From Gammaproteobacteria bacterium (GTDB lineage Bacteria; Pseudomonadota; Gammaproteobacteria; Burkholderiales; Burkholderiaceae_E): DNA of 6,065 nt. Below, one piece after another: positions 1-5,960 of this stretch. The notes under the pieces were generated by a model that had not been told where the DNA came from, did no database searches, and worked only from the letters and a program-made list of their open reading frames with translations. Every line of letters starts with the position of its first letter. The stretch's first letter is position 1. The stretch lies in the NCBI GenBank assembly GCA_030425615.1, contig JAUIAI010000191.1, positions 1-6,065 on the forward strand. The letters are read 5' to 3'. Made by a program: the position numbers and the translations under genes.

Positions 1-64
1 GGATCCGGCGGCCCTTCCCGCGGCACTGGATTCCGTGGCCGACTGGGTTCGGGAAAGGGTCTGA
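1..64 (+). CDS. Possible C-terminal end of an unidentified protein (5' truncated)
   Basis: Reading from base 2, an open frame gives 20 residues ending ...DSVADWVRERV and stops at TGA (62-64). The peptide looks like an amphipathic terminal helix with good GC-rich codon use. It is followed by about 130 bp of non-coding sequence before the next gene, as expected for a gene end. The fragment is too short to assign a family. The other frames also stay open here, so the reading frame is likely but not proven. Confidence 0.4.
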   Translation, partial: DPAALPAALDSVADWVRERV

Positions 65-197
65 ACCCCGGGGAGGTGCGGCCGGGCCGCGATGCCGCCA
101 TGGCGCCTGTGCCGCTTCGCGTGCCGGCGGCTCGTGGCCGGTCTCTTCCGCCGGCCGGTATCATCGCGGCCACCCAACCGAGAACGAGGGACGAGAG
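65..197 (+). promoter_or_regulatory. Leader region upstream of the TusA gene
   Basis: This short non-coding stretch lies between the upstream fragment and the TusA start. It contains two GC-rich inverted repeats: GCGGC/GCCGC at 78-90, and GGCCGG (136-141) with CCGGCC (151-156). Neither is followed by a T-run, so they are not convincing terminators. TATCAT at 159-164 resembles a sigma-70 -10 box, but I see no good -35 element at the right distance. The purine-rich GAGGGACGAGAG just before 198 serves as the ribosome binding site. A promoter is expected here from the layout, but its exact position is a guess. Confidence 0.3.
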
Positions 198-437
198 ATG
201 AGCGAGCAGATCGTGGTCGACCAGGAGGTCGACGCCCGGGGTCTGAACTGCCCGCTGCCCATCCTGCGGTGCAAGAAGGCGCTCGGGACGCTCCAGAGCG
301 GCCAGATCGTGAAGGTGCTGGCCACGGATCCGGGCGCGCCGCGGGACTTCGAGCGCTTCACGCGCCAGACCGGTCACGTCCTGGTGCGCACGGAGACGCT
401 GGATGACCTCTGGTGCTTTTATGTCAGACACCGTTGA
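198..437 (+). CDS. tusA: TusA-family sulfurtransferase (sulfur carrier protein)
   Basis: This is a 79-residue protein, the normal length for the TusA/SirA/YedF family. The N-terminal signature is complete: DARGLNCPLPILRCKKAL, with the CPxP motif at residues 18-21. The family's persulfide-carrying cysteine would be Cys18. A second cysteine, Cys25, follows closely. The rest (SGQIVKVLATDPGAPRDF, then QTGH) matches the conserved beta-alpha-beta sulfur-carrier fold. Known members pass persulfide sulfur from cysteine desulfurases to tRNA thiolation, molybdenum cofactor enzymes or sulfur oxidation systems. No tusBCD/E, dsr or desulfurase gene is in the window, so the acceptor is unknown. The ATG is preceded by a purine-rich ribosome binding site. 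The next gene begins about 22 bp after the stop, or overlaps if an earlier start is used, suggesting co-transcription. The family call is firm; tusA itself rather than a paralogue is less certain. Confidence 0.9.
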   Translation: MSEQIVVDQEVDARGLNCPLPILRCKKALGTLQSGQIVKVLATDPGAPRDFERFTRQTGHVLVRTETLDDLWCFYVRHR

Positions 438-459
438 AACCTTGGAGCATGACCAGCCA

Positions 460-1197
460 ATGAACTTCTCTTTCGACTTCAGCGGGCGTGTCGCGCTCGT
501 GACCGGTGGCACCTCGGGAATCGGCGCCGCGGCGAGCCGCGCGTTCCTGCGGTCCGGAGCGCAGGTCGTGGCCTGCGGCTTCACGGATGCGGAACTCGAG
601 GCGGCCCGGGCCGACCCGGAACTGGGCCGGGCCCGGATCGAACGGCTCGACGTCCGGGACAAGGCGGCCGTGGATGCCCTGGTGGGCGGACTCGAGCGGC
701 TGGATTACGTGGTCAACAGCGCAGGCATCATCCGGCGTAACCAGGAGCACGAGCCCGAGCGGTTCGACGAGGTCGTCGACGTGCACCTGAGCGGGAGCAT
801 GCGCGTGAGCACGGCGGCCAGGCCGTTGCTGGCCCGAAGCAACGGGGCGATCGTCATGATCGGCTCGGTGATGTCGTTCTTCGGCGGTCCGGCTCAGCCG
901 GCATACTCGAGTGCCAAGGGCGCGATCCGTAACCTGACCATGTCGCTTGCATGCGCTTATGCAGCGGACGGAATCCGTGTGAACGGCGTCGCGCCCGGCT
1001 GGGTGATGACCGAACTGTCGCGCGGTGCCCGTGAGAATCCGGAGCGGGCCGCGCAGATCAACGGCCGAATCGCCTTGCAGCGCTGGGCGCAGACCGACGA
1101 GATCGCCGATCCGATCCTCTTTCTATGCTCCGATGCGGCCCGATACATGACCGGTACGATGATGCCGGTGGACGGCGGTTATCTGTCCATGGGCTGA
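460..1197 (+). CDS. Classical short-chain dehydrogenase/reductase (SDR)
   Basis: Starting at ATG 460 gives 245 residues, typical of classical SDRs. In-frame ATGs at 403 and 421 would add 19 or 13 residues and overlap tusA. I prefer 460 because the Rossmann fold normally begins about ten residues before the glycine motif, and GGAG lies upstream at 444-447. Motifs in order are the dinucleotide-binding TGGTSGIG (15-22), LDV (63-65), NSAG (86-89), catalytic Ser136, YSSAK with Tyr149 and Lys153, the PGWVMTEL loop (179-186), and the terminal PVDGGY. The enzyme should oxidise an alcohol or reduce a carbonyl using NAD(P)H in the cytoplasm. The substrate cannot be read from sequence, although it is FabG-like overall. 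The usual active-site Asn in the DVNL segment is His109 here (DVHLSG). It probably shares a transcript with tusA, but no functional link is evident. Confidence 0.9.
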   Translation: MNFSFDFSGRVALVTGGTSGIGAAASRAFLRSGAQVVACGFTDAELEAARADPELGRARIERLDVRDKAAVDALVGGLERLDYVVNSAGIIRRNQEHEPERFDEVVDVHLSGSMRVSTAARPLLARSNGAIVMIGSVMSFFGGPAQPAYSSAKGAIRNLTMSLACAYAADGIRVNGVAPGWVMTELSRGARENPERAAQINGRIALQRWAQTDEIADPILFLCSDAARYMTGTMMPVDGGYLSMG

Positions 1198-1230
1198 GGC
1201 GACGCTGCCGGTCGTCGCCGTCGCGCGGCG

Positions 1231-3231
1231 TCAGGCCGGCGTCGCCGGCTCGGCGTTCGGGGTTTTCCGCGGGTTCGCGGATCCCGACGCTGCCTGGGCT
1301 GCCCGGGTGCTCGAGACGTCAGCCTCAGCCTCAGCCTCGGCCTCGGCCTCGGCCTCGGGAGAGCCGGAGTCGTTGAATCGGCCGTCGCCGTTCTCCACGA
1401 CCCGGTTGCGTCCGCCGCGTTTGGCGACATAGAGCGCCGCGTCCGCTGCGGCGAGCATGGCCGGCCCCGAAGCGTCCGTTTCCGGGTGCCGGCAGCATAC
1501 GCCGAGACTCGCCGACATCCGGATCGTTCTGCCCTGGAACCGCGGCATCGCGTTCTCGATCGCGTGTCGGACGGCCTCCGCGAAAGCCATCGCCTCGTCG
1601 GTGTCGCAGTCGCCGAGCAGCGCGACGAATTCCTCGCCACCGTAGCGTGCCACGAGCCCGCGGTCCTGCGGCATCGCGGCCGTGGCGAGACGCCCGGCCA
1701 GGATCAGGCATTCGTCGCCGCAGGCGTGTCCGTGATCGTCGTTCAGCCGCTTGAAATGGTCGAGGTCGATCATCACGACGGCCATCGTGCGCCCCGCGGC
1801 ATGGGCGTCCGCAACGGTCTGACGGAACTGGTCGTCGAAGTGCCGGCGGTTGAAAACCCCCGTCAGGCCGTCGATACGCGTCATCCGCGCGAGCTTCTCG
1901 TTGGCCATTTCCAGTTCGAACGTCCGCGCGGCAACGGTTTTCTCCAATGCCCGGGTGGCCGTCGCCTGCTCCCTCAGAAAGTGTGTCCTGGCGGCCCGAT
2001 GAAGTCGGGTCGGCGTGTAGTGCCGGCCCAATGCGCAGACGGCGACCAATCCGGCGCTGGCCGCCAGGACGACGTGGCCGGTGTCGCTTGCGGCGAGCAG
2101 ATCGGGCAGGTCGATACCGGCGGCAATCAGCGGATCCCGGGCCGCCAGCGCCAGGAGAGGGGCCGTGGCCAGGGCCGGCCAGATGGCGCTGCGATCGCCG
2201 GTGATCAACCGGGCCGCGACGCGCCAGGCGACGACCGCGCCGCACGCCGCGATCAGCGAGCCCGAGGCGAGTACCGACGCGGTCGTCGGGACGAGCGAGA
2301 CGGTTGCGGTCACGATCAGCCCGGCCAGGACGAGAATGCCCAGGGCGTGGGAGGCCACGACGTCTTCGCGTCCGCTGTCGGCCAGGATGGTGCGAGCCGC
2401 CCACGCCGCGAGCGCCGCCACCGCCGCCAGGGCGGCCGTGGCGGCGTGGACGTTCCAATCCGGGTGTTCGGGCCAGAACCACAGTCCGGCGAACCCGTGA
2501 CTCTGGATGATCCAGAAACCGAACGCGGCCGCCAGCGATCCGGCTGCCAGATGGGCGACGTCGTGGGTCGCGAGCGCGCCGAGCAGGCCGATCAGGCAGA
2601 GCACCGTCAGTGCCGCCAGTGCCGGCCAGGGCGGCGACAGGATCTCCGCATGGGCGGGCGACGCGGGAGGCCGTGAGGGAACGCTCTCGATGAGCGCGGG
2701 AGCGTAGACCAGGGCGAGAGCGCCGGTTTGACGGGCGATGACCGTCAATTCGCCCCGATGCCCCTTCGGCCACGGAACGACGCCGGCGCGCACGGCCGTG
2801 TGATCTCCCGCTCCCGGGCCGTGAGCGGCCAGGAGGCGGCCGGCGCCATCCAGCAACCGGACCTGCAGCGTGGCCGGCGTTCCGTCAGTGAGGCGAAGCG
2901 CACCGCGACGGCCGGCGGCCGGGTCCGGCGACCAGCGCAGCCAGTACGCGCCTCCGGGCAGCCACTCGGCGGCCCGTCTACCGTCGATTACACGCCACTC
3001 CCCGGGCGGCGGCAGGTCATCGAAGGACGCGACGGCGGTGGGATCTGCCCAGACGCGTGCGGGTAACACCGTGTCGGACCATGCCGTGGCCGGCTGGAGA
3101 ACGGCCAGGCACAGCAGGCAGGCGATCGTCTGGAGCAGCGAGCGAACGGCGACGGGCACGGGGAAGGAGGGTCGGCTGGCGGCTGTGGGAACGGGCTGCG
3201 ATCTCGCGGCGGACGGCCGCGGCGATTTCAC
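1231..3231 (-). CDS. Membrane-bound diguanylate cyclase, 7TMR-DISM-like sensor with GGDEF domain
   Basis: This 666-residue protein should make c-di-GMP from two GTP at the inner membrane. A hydrophobic segment at 31-50 ending in ATA looks like a signal peptide. Residues 51-200 form a soluble domain with beta-rich stretches (GGAYWLRW, ALRLTDG, ATLQVRLLDGAGR), resembling the periplasmic 7TMR-DISM extracellular module. About seven hydrophobic helices span 202-401, then a coiled-coil stretch (415-448) and the GGDEF domain (about 452-612). Visible catalytic features are DGLTGVFNRR (454-463), metal-ligand Asp489 in MIDLDHFK, guanine-contacting Asn497 and Asp506, and GGEEF (531-535). The inhibitory RxxD site is absent: positions 522-525 read QDRG. 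After the domain comes a roughly 50-residue low-complexity tail with (Glu-Ala)6. The start is GTG with only a weak AGGG upstream, so the true start could differ. The signal is unknown. The gene is convergent to the SDR and divergent from the chemoreceptor. Confidence 0.88.
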   Translation of the reverse strand: MKSPRPSAARSQPVPTAASRPSFPVPVAVRSLLQTIACLLCLAVLQPATAWSDTVLPARVWADPTAVASFDDLPPPGEWRVIDGRRAAEWLPGGAYWLRWSPDPAAGRRGALRLTDGTPATLQVRLLDGAGRLLAAHGPGAGDHTAVRAGVVPWPKGHRGELTVIARQTGALALVYAPALIESVPSRPPASPAHAEILSPPWPALAALTVLCLIGLLGALATHDVAHLAAGSLAAAFGFWIIQSHGFAGLWFWPEHPDWNVHAATAALAAVAALAAWAARTILADSGREDVVASHALGILVLAGLIVTATVSLVPTTASVLASGSLIAACGAVVAWRVAARLITGDRSAIWPALATAPLLALAARDPLIAAGIDLPDLLAASDTGHVVLAASAGLVAVCALGRHYTPTRLHRAARTHFLREQATATRALEKTVAARTFELEMANEKLARMTRIDGLTGVFNRRHFDDQFRQTVADAHAAGRTMAVVMIDLDHFKRLNDDHGHACGDECLILAGRLATAAMPQDRGLVARYGGEEFVALLGDCDTDEAMAFAEAVRHAIENAMPRFQGRTIRMSASLGVCCRHPETDASGPAMLAAADAALYVAKRGGRNRVVENGDGRFNDSGSPEAEAEAEAEAEADVSSTRAAQAASGSANPRKTPNAEPATPA
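1321..1356 (+). repeat. In-frame hexanucleotide tandem repeat, six units
   Basis: There are six perfect-length units: three AGCCTC followed by three GGCCTC. On the minus strand they fall exactly on codon boundaries of the diguanylate cyclase gene and encode (Glu-Ala)6, residues 626-637, in the C-terminal tail beyond the GGDEF domain. The unit length is a multiple of three, so gain or loss of copies would change tail length without a frameshift. Confidence 0.95.
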
Positions 3232-3480
3232 GCCCTGTCGTTGCCCGCGAAAGTACGTCCGTTGCCGCCCTGATCGATGCTTCGGCCGATGAGCGGCGGC
3301 TCACGGCGTCGTGTCGGTCGTCGCGGTTCCCTGACGCAGGCGGGGCCGGGCCGCCGCGCACGAACAGGGCGGTTGCGGGCCGGTTTTTCCGACGCTGGGG
3401 GGCTGCCCGGAGCGGCGATAGTTGGGGGTGTTCGTGCCGGCGAGCACCGAACGCTCATTCATTCCGCGAGATATCCGTCC
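3232..3480. promoter_or_regulatory. Divergent intergenic region between the diguanylate cyclase and chemoreceptor genes
   Basis: These 249 bp must hold the promoters of both divergent genes. No convincing sigma-70 pair stands out on either strand. GCCGATGA at 3285-3292 is one base from the flagellar sigma-28 -10 consensus GCCGATAA, but the TAAA -35 element is missing at the required distance. The chemoreceptor frame stays open back to an ATG at 3277. The added peptide would be Arg/Gly-rich and unlike a receptor N-terminus, so I treat it as non-coding. I see no RNA gene here. Confidence 0.45.
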
Positions 3481-5739
3481 ATGTCCGTGACGAAGACGAT
3501 CTTCCGACCCGGTGTCAGCCTGATGCACCGTCTGCCGCTGAGGTTCAAGCTCTGGGGGATGATGGCGCTGATCGCGCTGCCGATCTCGGTCACGCTCTGG
3601 CAGGCCGTGGCCCAGCAGTCACGGTCCGTCGACTACACCCTGGGCGAGATCGAGGGCGTTGCGGTCAACAGGCACGTCTACGGCCTGCTGCGCGGAACGC
3701 TGTTCAACGGTGACGTCGCCGATGATCTCGCCGCGGTCACCGAACGCGTCGAGGCTCGCTCCGAGCCGGGCCTGACGGCGGCGTGGGAGTCCCTGCAGGC
3801 TTGGGCACGGGCCGTACGCGAGAACGGCGAGTCCCTGGCGCCGCGCAGTGCGGAGGGGCTGGCCCGTGCCGCCTGGCGAATGACTCTTGCCCAGGGAGAG
3901 GCCTACGGTCTGATGTTCGAAGCCGATGCCCGCGAGTCCCTGAACATCGACCTGGTACAGGAGCGGCTGATCCGGCCGCTGGCGGAGGTCATGCGTCTGA
4001 AAGCAGCGCTCTCCGGGACAGCCGCGGATCCCGAAGCGGTGGCTTCGATGCAGCACATGCTCGGCGCGATGACCGAAGAGGCCCTCGTGGTCTCTCGCGC
4101 CTACGACGGCGTCGGCGGTGACCTGCCTCCGTCCTTCGCCCCCGCCATACAGGCGGCACGAGAGCTGGCGGCGCTGCCGTTCGCCAAGCTCGACATCGCC
4201 GCGACCGACACCCTGTTGCAGTTCCTTTTCTCGGCTCACGAGGATCTGAACCGGCAGCTCGCGATGAACCTCGAGGCACGTGCGACGGCGCAGTCCACCC
4301 GTATGTGGGTGGACGGCGTCGTGAGCGCCTTGCTGCTGGTGCTTCTCGCCTATGCGCCGATCAGCATGATGCGGGCCATGAGCGAGTCCGTGGTGGCGCT
4401 GCGTGAGACCATCGGATTGGTGAGCGACGGAGATCTGAGCCGCAGTTCGGTCGTGCCGGGAACCGACGCGATCGCGCGCCTGGGTGCCACCCTCGAGGAG
4501 ATGACGGAGGATCTCTCGGTACGGATCGGCAAGATCCGCAGCGAGGCCATGCGGGTGACCATGGCCGCGGCCGAGATCGCCAAAGCCAATCGCGACCTCA
4601 TGGACCGCACGGAGCTGAGCGTGACGAGCCTGACAGAGACGACGGCGAGTATCCACAGTCTCGACCAGTCGGTGGGCGGCAGCGCGGCGGCCGCCCGTGA
4701 GGCCGAGGACCTGGTGACCCGTGTGCGGGGCGTTGCCGAGGACAGTTCGGGGACGATGGCCGAGGCCGTGCGCGCGATGCAGGAACTACAGGTCGATTCG
4801 GGCAAGATGGTCGAGATCATCGGCGCCATCGACGGGATCGCGTTCCAGACCAACATCCTCGCCCTGAACGCCTCGGTCGAGGCAGCGCGCGCGGGGGAGG
4901 CTGGTCGCGGTTTCGCCGTCGTCGCTTCGGAAGTGCGTTCGCTGGCCCAGCGGTGCGCGGATTCCGCGCAGCAGGTGCGGGACCTCATCGAGCGCTCGAA
5001 CTCCAGGGTCGAGATCGGCGCGGTGGGTATCGACGCGGTCAGCCATGCGCTCGAGGAGATCCTCACCGGCGTGCGCGATGCCTCCGGCAAGGTGATGGTG
5101 ATCGCGCAGAGCACAGCCGACCAGGCTCAGTCCCTGAGCGAGATCACCGCGGCCGTCAACCAGCTCGAAACCATTTCCGAGCAGAACGCGGTCATGGTCG
5201 ACCGGACGATGAAGGCCGCCGATGCGCTCAATGATCGCTCCGCCGGGCTGACCAATGCGGTCGGCGGCATGTCGCTGCGCCGTGGCACGGCCGACGAGGC
5301 CTACGACATGGTGATGCGGGCCAGGAAGATATTCGAGCGCCAGGGGTTCACGGCGGCGCGGGCGGCGATCCACGACCAGAACGGAGAGTTCCGGGATCGC
5401 GATCTCTACGTCTTCGCCTTCGACCGGGCCAGGATGTTCGAGATCTACGGAGCCGATCCGGCGAAGGCCGGGCACACGACGGTCGACGACCTGCCGGGCC
5501 TGGATGGCGAGCACCTGTACCGGGCCGGCTGGGAAGCGGCCGAGCGTGGCGGCGACTGGATCGAGTACAACGTCCGCAACCCGGTGAGCGGCGCCATCGA
5601 GCCCAAGATCAGCTACATCGTCGGCGTGGGTGACTACGTCGTCGGCTGCGGGGTCTACAAGCCGATCCCCAAGCATGAGCGCGAAGCGATGGAGCGCGCG
5701 CGGCGGGAAGCCGCGGAGCAGGCCGAAATGCAGAGCTGA
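3481..5739 (+). CDS. Methyl-accepting chemotaxis protein with an additional C-terminal Cache-like domain
   Basis: This is a 752-residue transmembrane chemoreceptor that should control CheA/CheW in polar arrays. ATG 3481 (MSVTKTIF) is chosen because it leaves a short basic segment before the first membrane helix; the frame is open back to 3277, and 3523 is an alternative start. Order: TM1 (about 24-45), an all-helical periplasmic domain of about 230 residues (46-274), TM2 (277-297), HAMP (about 294-347), then the signalling coiled coil. The hairpin tip is clear at 450-490, with QTNILALNASVEAARAGE and GRGFAVVASEVRSLAQR. HAMP to the end of the coiled coil is about 252 residues, compatible with the 36-heptad class by length only. 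Residues 604-727 then form a Cache-like domain: a long helix, RDRDLYVFAFD, DGEHLY, GGDWIEYNVRNP, KISYIVGVGDYVVGCGVY. No transmembrane helix separates it from the hairpin, so it should be cytoplasmic. A charged helix ends the protein, with no NWETF-like CheR tether. Ligands are unknown. Confidence 0.9.
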   Translation: MSVTKTIFRPGVSLMHRLPLRFKLWGMMALIALPISVTLWQAVAQQSRSVDYTLGEIEGVAVNRHVYGLLRGTLFNGDVADDLAAVTERVEARSEPGLTAAWESLQAWARAVRENGESLAPRSAEGLARAAWRMTLAQGEAYGLMFEADARESLNIDLVQERLIRPLAEVMRLKAALSGTAADPEAVASMQHMLGAMTEEALVVSRAYDGVGGDLPPSFAPAIQAARELAALPFAKLDIAATDTLLQFLFSAHEDLNRQLAMNLEARATAQSTRMWVDGVVSALLLVLLAYAPISMMRAMSESVVALRETIGLVSDGDLSRSSVVPGTDAIARLGATLEEMTEDLSVRIGKIRSEAMRVTMAAAEIAKANRDLMDRTELSVTSLTETTASIHSLDQSVGGSAAAAREAEDLVTRVRGVAEDSSGTMAEAVRAMQELQVDSGKMVEIIGAIDGIAFQTNILALNASVEAARAGEAGRGFAVVASEVRSLAQRCADSAQQVRDLIERSNSRVEIGAVGIDAVSHALEEILTGVRDASGKVMVIAQSTADQAQSLSEITAAVNQLETISEQNAVMVDRTMKAADALNDRSAGLTNAVGGMSLRRGTADEAYDMVMRARKIFERQGFTAARAAIHDQNGEFRDRDLYVFAFDRARMFEIYGADPAKAGHTTVDDLPGLDGEHLYRAGWEAAERGGDWIEYNVRNPVSGAIEPKISYIVGVGDYVVGCGVYKPIPKHEREAMERARREAAEQAEMQS
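5290..5661 (+). other. Cache-like sensor domain encoded at the 3' end of the chemoreceptor gene
   Basis: Residues 604-727 of the receptor read like a single-Cache domain. An N-terminal helix (DEAYDMVMRARKIFERQG) leads into AARAAIHDQNGEF, the aromatic strand DLYVFAFD, a variable loop with DDLPGLDGEHLY, then GDWIEYNVRNPVSG, EPKISYIVGVGDYVVGCGVY. In most chemoreceptors Cache domains are periplasmic and precede HAMP. Here the domain follows the signalling hairpin. The assignment rests on motif resemblance by eye. Confidence 0.7.
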
Positions 5740-5801
5740 GCTTCGGTCCGGCACCGGCCGGGCCGGCACGGTCATCGTGCGCGGCCCGCCGTTCCTGCGA
5801 G

Positions 5802-5826
5802 CGCCCCGGCCCCGTCGGGGCGTTTT
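5802..5826 (+). terminator. Rho-independent terminator after the chemoreceptor gene
   Basis: A perfect 7-bp stem, CGCCCCG (5802-5808) with CGGGGCG (5816-5822), closes a 7-nt loop and is followed directly by TTTT (5823-5826). An alternative register pairs GCCCC (5809-5813) with GGGGC (5817-5821). It lies 62 bp after the receptor stop codon and should end that transcript, so the downstream gene needs its own promoter. Confidence 0.8.
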
Positions 5827-5960
5827 CGCTTGCGGGTGGTAAGCTTTTCGGCGAAGGGTGGTCGCGGGCGATGCCGGCATGTGCCGGTTCGGCGACGGTC
5901 GCCCGCCGGGATCCGGTCGTGTGGTGCGATCCGGCTCCCCGTTCCGCTGGAGGCTGCCCC
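5827..5960 (+). promoter_or_regulatory. Leader of the CoxM-like gene, with repeats and a strong ribosome binding site
   Basis: This stretch must contain the promoter of the downstream gene. GGAGG at 5949-5953 sits 7 nt before the TTG start and is the best Shine-Dalgarno sequence in the window. Other visible elements are a perfect 10-bp palindrome ATGCCGGCAT (5871-5880) and a direct repeat GATCCGG (5910-5916 and 5929-5935), spaced 19 bp start to start. These could be regulator half-sites, but such short GC-rich matches may be chance. No clear -35/-10 pair is seen. Confidence 0.45.

Noticed and set aside
1..6. GGATCC at the very first base as a cloning junction
   Set aside because: The same hexamer occurs inside the window (for example near 327 and 1278), so the window start is not evidence of a cloning junction.
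1235..1266. Hairpin GCCGGC-GTC-GCCGGC (1235-1249), with TTTT at 1263-1266, as a terminator for the SDR transcript
   Set aside because: The T-run is 13 nt from the stem and the hairpin lies inside the 3' end of the convergent cyclase gene. It may help termination but does not meet the intrinsic terminator pattern.
1486..2676. Plus-strand open frame of 396 codons opposite the diguanylate cyclase
   Set aside because: Its composition is Gly/Arg/Gln-rich with no motifs. It is a shadow of the cyclase gene on the other strand.
1331..2773. Minus-strand open frame of 480 codons overlapping the diguanylate cyclase in another frame
   Set aside because: The product is Arg/Gly/Pro-rich low complexity, while the alternative frame encodes a complete signal peptide, membrane and GGDEF protein.
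3285..3292. Sigma-28 flagellar promoter for the chemoreceptor (GCCGATGA)
   Set aside because: There is no TAAA-like -35 element about 15 bp upstream, and it lies nearly 190 bp from the start codon.
3619..4656. Minus-strand open frame of 345 codons opposite the chemoreceptor 5' half
   Set aside because: It is His/Arg/Gly-rich without any domain, and is explained by codon bias of the receptor gene.
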